Source of the DNA: Actinomyces sp. AC-20-1
Lineage (GTDB): Bacteria; Actinomycetota; Actinomycetes; Actinomycetales; Actinomycetaceae
Assembly (NCBI RefSeq): GCF_023369555.1
Contig: NZ_JACJVC010000009.1
Coordinates: 1-64,000 of the forward strand
DNA: 64,000 nucleotides
Reading direction: 5' to 3'
In this document: one piece after another, positions 9,194 through 16,642 of the stretch
Layout: the number at the start of each line of letters is the position of its first letter
Position numbering within the stretch: the stretch's first letter is position 1
Made by a program: the position numbers and the translations under genes
The notes under the pieces: generated by a model
What the model saw: the letters and a program-made list of their open reading frames with translations, nothing else
Database searches by the model: none
What the model was told of the DNA's origin: nothing

Positions 9194-9282
9194 GGTAGTG
9201 TGTCCGAGCGGCCGAAGGTGCAGATCTCGAAAGTCTGTGTGGTTCATAGCCACCCTGGGTTCGAATCCCAGCACTACCGCCA
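9194..9282 (+). tRNA. tRNA-Ser (anticodon CGA), CCA encoded
   Basis: The acceptor stem GGTAGTG (9194-9200) pairs with CACTACC (9272-9278), followed by discriminator G and genomic CCA. The anticodon stem CAGAT/GTCTG encloses the loop CTCGAAA with anticodon CGA at 9228-9230. A long variable arm (TGTGGTTCATAGCCAC region) and the TTCGAATC T-loop are present, as in class II tRNA-Ser. A TACCCT box at about 9178 may be its -10. Confidence 0.96.
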
Positions 9283-9286
9283 TCGG

Positions 9287-9327
9287 GAGGCCCGGCGTTC
9301 CTACGGAAAGTTGGATCGCCGGGCCTC
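9287..9327. terminator. 11-bp inverted repeat just after tRNA-Ser
   Basis: GAGGCCCGGCG (9287-9297) is mirrored by CGCCGGGCCTC (9317-9327) around a 19-base loop, four bases after the tRNA CCA. It is probably the tRNA terminator. Immediately downstream, CGTGGAACG occurs twice (9340-9348 and 9351-9359) separated by TA. These could be leftovers of an attachment region, although no integrase is in view. Confidence 0.55.
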
Positions 9328-9406
9328 TCGCGTGTAGCGCGTGGAACGTACGTGGAACGCTGAGGCGGGTCTGCGTGTCATGGCGCCTGTCCTGAGAGGA
9401 CCACTC

Positions 9407-9850
9407 ATGAGCCCCCTGTTCCTCGACGTCGACGACGCCGGCCTGGCCCACCCCACGTGGTGCGACCACGGTTCGGGCTGCTACGTGACCGACGACGGCA
9501 CCCCCGATGTCTCGGTGGTGCACACCAAGCGCCTGCCCATGCTCACGCTCCATGAGTGGCGGTGGGCGGACGGCCGGGTCGAGCGGGTGGTCACCGCTGA
9601 CTGGGAGGAGATCTGCGACGACGACGTCGACGGCCAGGCTGCGGCCGACCTTGAGGTCCTGGCCCGTGACGCCCGGACGGCGCGTGAGTGGCTGGCGGCC
9701 CGGCAGGCCCAGTCCTCCGGCACGGCGTCGTGCGCGCGCACCGAGCGGGCCACGCACGCAGCCGCTGGCGGGCTGGGCACGGTCGGCGATGTCGGCACCG
9801 TGCGCAATGTCGGCACGGTTGGTGCTGCCGGTGTGGTGGGGTGCGTCTGA
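9407..9850 (+). CDS. Small actinobacterial protein, DUF6907-like
   Basis: A 147-aa protein of unknown function. The block HPTWCDHGSGCYVTDDG, then WRWADGRVERVVTADWEEI and a helix LARDARTAREWLAARQ, resembles the short DUF6907-type proteins common in actinobacterial accessory regions. The C-terminus has a low-complexity GTVGDVGTVRNVGTVG run. The ATG at 9407 has AGAGGA six bases upstream, so I prefer it to an earlier in-frame ATG at 9341. It lies just past tRNA-Ser, a usual integration site. Family assignment is from memory of the pattern and is tentative. Confidence 0.6.
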   Translation: MSPLFLDVDDAGLAHPTWCDHGSGCYVTDDGTPDVSVVHTKRLPMLTLHEWRWADGRVERVVTADWEEICDDDVDGQAAADLEVLARDARTAREWLAARQAQSSGTASCARTERATHAAAGGLGTVGDVGTVRNVGTVGAAGVVGCV

Positions 9851-9860
9851 CGCTGCTCGC

Positions 9861-9910
9861 GGAACGCGGCCAGGGGGTGTGAGTGCGGCTCGCACCCCCT
9901 GGTCCGTTCC
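9861..9910 (+). terminator. Hairpin terminator after the DUF6907-like gene
   Basis: GGAACG...CCAGGGGGTG (9861-9879) is mirrored by CACCCCCTGG...CGTTCC (9893-9910), giving a stem of about 17 bp with one small mismatch and a 13-base loop. It starts 10 bases after the stop codon. Confidence 0.75.
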
Positions 9911-10209
9911 TGCCGGTGTGACGGCCTGTGGGCGCTGGCGTGCGGACGCTGTAACGAAACCGCATGGTGCACGTGCGTCCTTGGGGTGCGTGTTCGACCC
10001 TCTTGTGTTCGGCCACTCGGGTCCCTGCCCGCCCCCACAAGGGCTCCCAGGGGCCTTGGAGGCGCGGAAAAAACGGACGCTCACCGCCGCACGCAGGACT
10101 GGGGGTGCTATCCGGCGGTTATCCGGCTGGGCCGGGGAGGGGGAGGCCCCCGGTGGGTGCGAGGGGGCCGCGAGCGCGCTCGCGTGCGGGCACGCTAGTG
10201 TCTGGGCCT
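9911..10209. other. Non-coding gap upstream of the DUF3800-like gene
   Basis: I see no gene here. It contains a repeated TATCCGGC (about 10109 and 10119) and an A-run GGAAAAAACGG near 10068. A TAGTGT box (10196-10201) ends eight bases before the next start codon and may be its -10. Open frames crossing it have no coding character. Confidence 0.4.
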
Positions 10210-10776
10210 GTGAGTGTGACGGCGTGGGGTGATGAGAGCGTGCGCCGTCGTGGTGTGGGCCAGCCGGTCTACCTGCTGGGCGCCTACCTGCCCCAGGGTG
10301 ACGGGGCGGGCCTGACGGCAGACCTGTTGCGTTTCGAGCGTGGTCGCAAGCTCCACTGGCGTGACGCCAAACCCAGGGACAAGCGCGCCGTCTGCCAGGT
10401 CATCGGCGCGCACGAGGCCTCGCACATCGTCGTCGCGGCCGCGCCGCTGGTCGACGGCGTGCGCGAGGAGAGAGCCAGACAACGCGCGCTCGCGAGCCTG
10501 CTCGTCATCCTGGAGCAGTCCTACTCGGTCGACACACTCGTCCTGGAGAGGCGAGAGCGTTCCCAGGACGAGAAGGATGAGGCGCAGTGGGCGGCGCTGA
10601 CACGCTCGGGAGCGATCCAGGCGCTGCGGCTCTCGCACGTGCACGGCGGCGATGAGCCGCGCTTGTGGGTGCCGGACCAGGTGCTGGGAGCCTACGGTGA
10701 CTCTCTGGCCGGCGACACCCGGGCCTGGGAGCACCTGGCCCACCGCGTGCGGGTCGAGCACGTGAGCCTGGCGTAG
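10210..10776 (+). CDS. DUF3800-like protein (possible RNase H-fold)
   Basis: A 188-aa protein. The opening VTAWGDESVRRRG (Asp-Glu-Ser), followed by a hydrophobic YLLGAYLP strand and then LHWRDAKPRDKRA, fits the DUF3800 pattern. That family has an RNase H-like fold with early acidic residues and is often found in mobile or defence contexts. Later blocks VDTLVLERRERSQDEKDEAQWAAL and WVPDQVLGAYGDSL are conserved-looking but without known role. GTG at 10210 is the likely start, with a -10-like TAGTGT just upstream. It may be part of a small island after tRNA-Ser. Confidence 0.6.
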   Translation: MSVTAWGDESVRRRGVGQPVYLLGAYLPQGDGAGLTADLLRFERGRKLHWRDAKPRDKRAVCQVIGAHEASHIVVAAAPLVDGVREERARQRALASLLVILEQSYSVDTLVLERRERSQDEKDEAQWAALTRSGAIQALRLSHVHGGDEPRLWVPDQVLGAYGDSLAGDTRAWEHLAHRVRVEHVSLA

Positions 10777-10796
10777 ACAGCACCGCAGGCAGCGCG

Positions 10797-10940
10797 AACG
10801 CCGGGCCCTGTGTCGACACAGGAACTCCGGCGTTTACTTCCGCACCGCATCGTAATGCGGGGGCAGGACCCAGTGTGCCCCGCCAGACCCCAAAGGGTCA
10901 AGGACAGTGGCACGGAAGGCGCCCAGACCATTGGGCGCCT
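10797..10940. terminator. Cluster of three hairpins in a convergent gap
   Basis: Three stem-loops follow each other. In the first, AACGCCGG (10797-10804) pairs with CCGGCGTT (10827-10834) and encloses the perfect palindrome CCTGTGTCGACACAGG (10807-10822). The second is CCGCAT-CGTA-ATGCGG (10845-10860). The third is AGGCGCCCA (10917-10925) with TGGGCGCCT (10932-10940). They lie between convergent genes and probably terminate the DUF3800-like gene. The second and third may act on transcripts from the other side. Confidence 0.65.
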
Positions 10941-11046
10941 CCCTCTGTACCAGATGAGGGGCGGGCAGTGGCCTCCCCCCCCGGGCCGCCAGGGATCGCG
11001 CGCCCGTGGGAGGGCCAGGCGCAGATGCCAGGCGACGCGGTGCGGG

Positions 11047-11191
11047 CCTCAACGGCGCGCACAAAGGACAACGTGCCTGCCGATGGACAACCTGCGTGCA
11101 CCAGGACAACCAGAACGAGGCCAACAGGTTGTCCTGCGAGCAACAGGTTGTCCTTGGAACAACACGTTGTCCTGGGAGCGACAGGTAATCC
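11047..11191. repeat. Inverted 4+4 array of a 10-base motif, 19-base period (array A)
   Basis: The motif GGACAACNTG occurs at 11066, 11085 and 11104, with a decayed copy (CCTCAACGGC) in register at 11047. Its complement CAGGTTGTCC or a variant occurs at 11125, 11144, 11163 and 11182 (last copy CAGGTAATCC). Starts within each half are exactly 19 bases apart, and the two halves are joined by an 11-base centre. Spacers are 9 bases and unrelated. Mirror partners agree: GTG in unit 2 (11066) matches CAC in unit 7 (11163), and unit 3 matches unit 6 perfectly. It lies in the convergent gap before the FNT gene. Confidence 0.85.
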
Positions 11192-11281
11192 GGGAGGGCC
11201 GCATCAGGGAGCAGCCAGCGCCCACCCGCACCACCCAGCACCGGGCCCGGCGCAGGAGCACCGGCCCCGGACCGCACCCTC

Positions 11282-12106
11282 TCAGTGCGCGACCGGCAGA
11301 CCGGCCTCGACGCGAGCCTCGTCGGCCCCCTCCTCCGCCTTGTGGGCGACGAGGTACGCGCAGCCGACAAAGACCGCGCCCCCGACGACATTGCCCAACC
11401 CGACGACGAGGAGGTTGCGCGCCGCGTTCACCAGCGTCGCCGCCTCGTAGCCCTCGAGCAGGCCCAGGGAGAAGGTCGTCATGTTCGCCACGACGTGCTC
11501 GAAGCCGCAGGTGACGAAGGCGGCCATGCACCAGGCCATCGCGATGATCTTCGAGCCCTCGCTCGTCGAGCGGGTGGTCCACCAGATCGCCAGGCACACG
11601 AGGATGTTGCACAGGATCCCTCGGGTGAGCATCTCGAGCACCGAGTAGTCGACTCCCTTGTGGTGGACGGCGTACTCGACGAACGCTCCCGCCGCGGTCC
11701 CGGGCTCGACGACGCCCGCCCAGTGCACGAGCAGCGACAGCACGACGGCTCCCAGCAGGTTGCCCAGCAGCATGAACAGCAGGACACCGCCCGCACGGGC
11801 CCAGGTGATCGTGCGGCGCACGGCCCCGACGGCGAAGACCATCATCGCGCTCGTCGCCAGCTCTCCACCGGCGAAGACGCACAGGATGAGGCCCATGCCG
11901 AACACGGCGCCGGAGATGAGGGAGAACCAGGGGTCGCCGGCCTCACGGAAGGGACCGGCCGCGGTGAGCATGAAGACGTCGGCCAGGCCGATGAAGGCGC
12001 CCCCGAGCATGGAGGAGACGAGGAAGGGAAGGGGACGGCGGGCCTCGCCGGTGCGGGTGACGGCGTAGCCGGCGTGGTAGTCGATGTTCTGGGTGAGGGA
12101 GAGCAT
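11282..12106 (-). CDS. Formate/nitrite transporter (FNT) family channel
   Basis: A 274-aa membrane protein with six to seven hydrophobic segments. The FNT signature GFEHVVANM is present, along with the N-terminal GGAFIGLADVF and the central CNILVCLAIW that lines the FNT pore. Such pentamers move formate, nitrite or hydrosulfide across the cytoplasmic membrane. No formate lyase or nitrite reductase gene is nearby, so the substrate is open. The ATG at 12106 begins MLSLTQNIDYHAGYA; an upstream in-frame extension is Arg-rich and unlikely. Confidence 0.88.
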   Translation of the reverse strand: MLSLTQNIDYHAGYAVTRTGEARRPLPFLVSSMLGGAFIGLADVFMLTAAGPFREAGDPWFSLISGAVFGMGLILCVFAGGELATSAMMVFAVGAVRRTITWARAGGVLLFMLLGNLLGAVVLSLLVHWAGVVEPGTAAGAFVEYAVHHKGVDYSVLEMLTRGILCNILVCLAIWWTTRSTSEGSKIIAMAWCMAAFVTCGFEHVVANMTTFSLGLLEGYEAATLVNAARNLLVVGLGNVVGGAVFVGCAYLVAHKAEEGADEARVEAGLPVAH

Positions 12107-12176
12107 GGTCTGATCCTCCCTCCTCGCACCACGGCGGCACCGGGCTCTACGGCTCACCGCCGCCGTGGTCCACGCC

Positions 12177-13040
12177 TCATTCCGGCAGGATGAAGGAGCA
12201 GCCGAGCGCGAAGGGGAAGCCGGGGGCCAGGACCGCGTCCACTACGGGCTGGGCCATCGCGACCAGCCGCTCGACGTCGAGGCCCTCCTCACCGCCCGCC
12301 CGGCTCACCAGTGTCGAGTAGGGCACCTCAAGATCCAGCAGGGTCATGCCGTCCTGGTGGGTCGCCTCCGCCCAGGAGGGGGTGTCGACGTCGAGCAGGG
12401 TCCCCAGGTGGAAACGCATGACGGAGTCGGCGTCGACCTCGCTGGGGACGGACAGCAGGTGGTGGGCCTCCGGGTCGCGCGGGGCGCGCAGCGTGAACAG
12501 GAGGATGGCGCCGTCGCGGGCGGCCCGCAGCATGAGCCGGGCGACGTGCACGCTGAAGCCGGTGATGTCGAAGTCGGCGGCGGTGTCCCCCATCGCCTCC
12601 TGGACGGTCAGCGGGAGGCTGAGCGGCACGCGGGCGCCGTCACCAGGGTCGTTGACGGCCCTGCGCCCCGACGGCGACGCCGCCCTCAGCAGCAGGACGG
12701 GCCCCTCCTCTCCGTCCTGGGCGGGCAGGAGCGTGCCCGTCTCGACGTGCTCCGCCCAGCCGGTTGGCGTCGGAGAGGGGCCGGGCTCGGTCTCGACGTG
12801 CCCGAGCCCGAGGACGTGGGCGAGGTCGGTCCCGTCGGTGGGTCGGTACCACTCGATGTCGGTGCCGTCGTGCCACAGGGGCACGACGCCGTTGAAGGGC
12901 ATGCCGAAGCGGACGTGGCGGGGACCGGTCGGCGCCTCAGGGGCCGGGGACGCGCCGTCGGGGGCCGCCCCGGGCAGCGGCGGCTCCATCGGGTCCTCGA
13001 CGTCGCCGGTGCCGGGCCTGCCCACGAAGTACTCGCTCAC
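12177..13040 (-). CDS. Hypothetical cytoplasmic protein
   Basis: I do not recognise this 287-aa protein. It has no signal peptide or membrane segment. An acidic/Pro-rich N-terminus (about 1-40) precedes a compact domain with RHVRFGMPFNGVVPLWHDGTDIEWYRP, VSRAGGEEGLDVERLVAMAQP and an FPFALGCSFILP end, suggesting a single globular domain. GTG at 13040 is well supported: TAGCCT (13047-13052) ends six bases upstream, so the transcript is probably leaderless. It lies between the FNT and Fic genes on the same strand. Confidence 0.65.
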   Translation of the reverse strand: MSEYFVGRPGTGDVEDPMEPPLPGAAPDGASPAPEAPTGPRHVRFGMPFNGVVPLWHDGTDIEWYRPTDGTDLAHVLGLGHVETEPGPSPTPTGWAEHVETGTLLPAQDGEEGPVLLLRAASPSGRRAVNDPGDGARVPLSLPLTVQEAMGDTAADFDITGFSVHVARLMLRAARDGAILLFTLRAPRDPEAHHLLSVPSEVDADSVMRFHLGTLLDVDTPSWAEATHQDGMTLLDLEVPYSTLVSRAGGEEGLDVERLVAMAQPVVDAVLAPGFPFALGCSFILPE

Positions 13041-13090
13041 GCACGCAGGCTACCAACGCGGGCTCTGCCGCCGGCCTGGGCCTCGGGGTG

Positions 13091-14290
13091 TCAGGCGCTG
13101 GCCAGCAGGACACGAAGCACCTCGGGCGCGGCGAAACGCCGTGCAGCCGGCCCCCTGCCCACCTCTGCCAGGACACCGAGGTCGACGAGCTGGCTGACCA
13201 GTGAGTTGGCCCGCCCGTAGGACACTCCGGTCTCCCTCTCGACCGACCGTACCGTGAAGGACGGATGCGCCACGGCGAGGTCGACGACCGACAGGGCGTG
13301 GGCCGAGCGCAGGCGCGAGCCCCGCACCTGCTCCCTGAGCTCGTCCTGGACACCGACGAGGGCGAGCATCTGCCGCTGGGTCGTGCTGGCGGCCTCAGCG
13401 AGTCCGTGAGCGAAGAAGGTGAGAAAGGTGTCCCAGTCGCCGTCGGTGCTCACGCCCAGCAGGGCGTCGTAGTAGTCGGAGCGCCGGGCCTCGAACCAGG
13501 AGGAGACGGTGAGCGTCGGCTCGGACAGAAGGCCGGTACGCAGAAGGGTGAGGACGATGAGATAGCGTCCCAGCCGTCCGTTCCCGTCACGGAACGGGTG
13601 GAGGGTCTCGAACTGGTAGTGGGCCATGCCGGCGACGACGACGGGGTCGATGCGGTCGGTGTGGTCGGTGCCGATCCAGTCGAGCAGCGTCTCCACGCCT
13701 GCGCGCAGCTGGTCGCCGGGAGGGACCGGGACGAAGCGTGCGGCCTCGATGGGGGTGAGGTCCCGGTCGGCGCCCTCCCTCCGCCCGATGACGACCTGAC
13801 CGGTGCGCAACCGCCCTGACTCACTCTCGAGAGGGGTTCCCCGCATGAGCCGGCCCTGAAGGTCCTCCAGGAGCCCCAAGGTCAGTGGTCGCTCCTGCTG
13901 GACCCAGTCGAAGCCGATGCTCGCCATCGCGACGTAGTTGAGGATCTCGGCCATCTCCGCCGTGGCCGGGAACTCGTCGTCGGCGGTGAGGACCTCGGCG
14001 AGAGGCGCGTAGGTTCCTTCGAGCGCAGAGGTCGCCTGGGCCTCCCTCCGCAGGGAGGGCATCCGCAGGAGATAGGGGTTGGGGAGCCGACGCGCGGTGG
14101 CGTCCAGTGAGGCGAGGGCCCGGCCGGCTGCGGCCACAGCCCGGTGCGTGGTCCCGTCCAGCACCGGCTCCGCCTCTGGCAGGGGCGTGGGGATGAAGGC
14201 CGTGTGCTCCCACGGGCCGCGGAATGGGTCGAATCCGGAGATCTCGACCAGTTGTCCCATCGTCGGGTTTCTGAACATCGAGGTATCCAC
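13091..14290 (-). CDS. Fic domain protein (probable AMP-transferase) with C-terminal winged helix
   Basis: A 399-aa class II Fic protein. The active-site motif is HPFRDGNGRLGR (about residues 231-242; the His is catalytic). The inhibitory helix motif TSALEG (S/T-x3-E-G, about 87-92) precedes the Fic core, so activity is probably self-restrained. The last ~80 residues (TVRSVERETGVSYGRANSL...) look like a winged-helix DNA-binding domain, so it may regulate its own promoter. Fic enzymes usually transfer AMP to hydroxyl side chains; the target is unknown. GTG at 14290 is supported by TAGGCT (14297-14302) exactly six bases upstream; an ATG four codons later is the alternative. Confidence 0.9.
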   Translation of the reverse strand: MDTSMFRNPTMGQLVEISGFDPFRGPWEHTAFIPTPLPEAEPVLDGTTHRAVAAAGRALASLDATARRLPNPYLLRMPSLRREAQATSALEGTYAPLAEVLTADDEFPATAEMAEILNYVAMASIGFDWVQQERPLTLGLLEDLQGRLMRGTPLESESGRLRTGQVVIGRREGADRDLTPIEAARFVPVPPGDQLRAGVETLLDWIGTDHTDRIDPVVVAGMAHYQFETLHPFRDGNGRLGRYLIVLTLLRTGLLSEPTLTVSSWFEARRSDYYDALLGVSTDGDWDTFLTFFAHGLAEAASTTQRQMLALVGVQDELREQVRGSRLRSAHALSVVDLAVAHPSFTVRSVERETGVSYGRANSLVSQLVDLGVLAEVGRGPAARRFAAPEVLRVLLASA

Positions 14291-14367
14291 GATGTCAGCC
14301 TAAGACCCGTTGTGTGACATCGCTACAGCCTCGATGTCACACAACGGGCCCTTGTGTGACATCGAGG
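14290..14367 (-). promoter_or_regulatory. Fic promoter with repeated TGTGACATCG half-sites
   Basis: A perfect 17-bp inverted repeat, CCCGTTGTGTGACATCG (14306-14322) and its mirror (14332-14348), has a 9-base spacer. A third copy, TTGTGTGACATCGAGG, lies at 14352-14367, and a partial half-site CGATGTCA at 14290-14297 reaches the start codon. The -10 TAGGCT (complement of 14297-14302) lies between them, and the -35 would fall inside the palindrome. This is the geometry of a repressor operator. Confidence 0.75.
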
Positions 14368-14376
14368 CCGTGGGTG

Positions 14377-14392
14377 TGTCCGTTAACGGACA
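14377..14392. promoter_or_regulatory. 16-bp perfect palindrome between fic and nrdF
   Basis: TGTCCGTTAACGGACA is perfectly self-complementary. It lies 40 bases after the nrdF stop codon and upstream of the Fic promoter. It could be an operator or a short terminator for nrdF; I cannot separate these from sequence alone. Confidence 0.5.
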
Positions 14393-14431
14393 TGGTTGGG
14401 ACCGGTCGCTGCGCTCACCGGCCCGAGGGGC

Positions 14432-15442
<1,011 letters not shown>

Positions 15443-15473
15443 CTACCGACGGCGACAGACGGATACTGGCCCC

Positions 15474-16124
15474 GTGAGCACACCGCAGTACCGCGACGGC
15501 GGCCTCGACGTCCTTGTCCCCGGTCTTGTGGACCGCCTTGCCTCGCTTCTTCCCGACGGCGGCCGGCTCGTCGTCGGGCTGACCGGGGCGCCCGGGTCCG
15601 GCAAGTCGACGCTGGCCGGCTCCCTGTGCGCGGCACTGGCCGGACGGGGCCTGCTGGCCGGGTCCGTGCCGATGGACGGGTTCCACATGTCCAACGCGGT
15701 GCTGGACGAGCTCGGCCGGCACGGGCGCAAGGGAGCGCCCGACACCTTCGACGTCGAGGGCTACCTGGCGGCCCTGGACCGGGTGCGCAGGGGCGGTGAG
15801 GTCCTGGCGCCCGTGTACCGCAGGGACCTGCACGAGCCGGTCGCGGCGGGCACGCGGGTGGCGGGCCCCGGCGTCGTCGTCACGGAGGGCAACTACCTGG
15901 CTCTCGGCTCGTACGGCTGGACCGGGGCGCGCGAGCGGATCGACCTGCTCCTCATGCTCGACGTCGCGCAGGACGAGCTCATCCGCCGTCTCGTCGCCAG
16001 GCACGAGGCCTTCGGGCGCAGCCGCGCCGAGGCGGCGCACTGGGTGAGGGTCGTGGACGTGCCCAACGCGGCCCTGGTGGCGGCCTCGGCAGCGCGCTGC
16101 GACGAGGTGTGGCGCGTCCGCTGA
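15474..16124 (+). CDS. P-loop nucleoside/nucleotide kinase family protein
   Basis: A 216-aa kinase of the uridine-kinase/pantothenate-kinase-like group. Walker A is GLTGAPGSGKST. PMDGFHMSNAVLDELGR contains the substrate-site Asp/His, GAPDTFDVEGY is the usual second block, and VVTEGNYLAL is a Walker-B-like strand. The substrate is unknown; relatives are often annotated as nucleoside/nucleotide or fructose-type kinases. GTG at 15474 is supported by GATACT (15462-15467) ending six bases upstream. It is divergent from nrdF and convergent with the rhodanese gene, and may act in nucleotide salvage next to the nrd genes. Confidence 0.8.
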   Translation: MSTPQYRDGGLDVLVPGLVDRLASLLPDGGRLVVGLTGAPGSGKSTLAGSLCAALAGRGLLAGSVPMDGFHMSNAVLDELGRHGRKGAPDTFDVEGYLAALDRVRRGGEVLAPVYRRDLHEPVAAGTRVAGPGVVVTEGNYLALGSYGWTGARERIDLLLMLDVAQDELIRRLVARHEAFGRSRAEAAHWVRVVDVPNAALVAASAARCDEVWRVR

Positions 16125-16179
16125 GCGGCAGGGCGGGTGCCGGGCCGCCCGGCCGGGGCCCGTCTGCTCGTCCGGGCGC

Positions 16180-16563
16180 CTACTCGGTGACGACCTCGAG
16201 CCCCAGCGTCTCGGCGGCGTCCTTGAGGCCGCCGAGGTCACGGACGTCCGTGAAGCCGGCCGCCTCCATGCGGGCGACCGCCTGGGCCGAGCGGTTGCCG
16301 CTGCGGCAGTAGACGCCGTAGGAGACGGTCGTGTCGAGGGCGGCGATGCTCTCGTCGAAGTTCTCGGAGGAGACGTCGATGTTGACGGCGCCCTCGAGGT
16401 GCCCCTCGGCGAACTCCTCCGGGGTGCGTACGTCGATGATGGCCTCGGGAGCCGCGTCGGCCACGGCCCCCGAGGAGGACTCGTCCGAGCCGCAGCCGCT
16501 GAGCGCGGCGGCAGCGGTGGAGACGGTGAGCAGGGCGAAGGCGCGCCGGGACAGGGTAGACAC
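16180..16563 (-). CDS. Rhodanese-like domain lipoprotein
   Basis: A 127-aa exported lipoprotein. The N-terminus LSRRAFALL, a hydrophobic stretch and lipobox LSGC (Cys about 24) lead into a rhodanese domain with IIDVRTPEEFAEGHLEGAVNID and active-site loop VYCRSGNRS (Cys about 86). It could transfer sulfane sulfur or act in thiol chemistry outside the membrane; the exact role is unknown. GTG at 16563 follows GAGAGA, giving a normal ribosome binding site. It sits 79 bases downstream of nrdE on the same strand and might be read from the nrdHIE transcript. Confidence 0.88.
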   Translation of the reverse strand: MSTLSRRAFALLTVSTAAAALSGCGSDESSSGAVADAAPEAIIDVRTPEEFAEGHLEGAVNIDVSSENFDESIAALDTTVSYGVYCRSGNRSAQAVARMEAAGFTDVRDLGGLKDAAETLGLEVVTE

Positions 16564-16642
16564 GTGTGTTCTCTCGGGTGGTCCATGAGGTGGCGCGCCC
16601 AGTGTGCCAGAGCCGATGAGGGCGGGCGTCATCCGTCCCGGG

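Noticed and set aside
11047-11191. Integron attC-like or Xer dif-like sites
   Set aside because: The GGACAAC/GTTGTCC boxes do not fit RYYYAAC/GTTRRRY or dif. Eight regularly spaced units are not expected for either, and no integrase is present.
9283-11281. Intact integrative element at tRNA-Ser
   Set aside because: No integrase, excisionase or duplicated tRNA end was found. Only a possible eroded remnant is reported.
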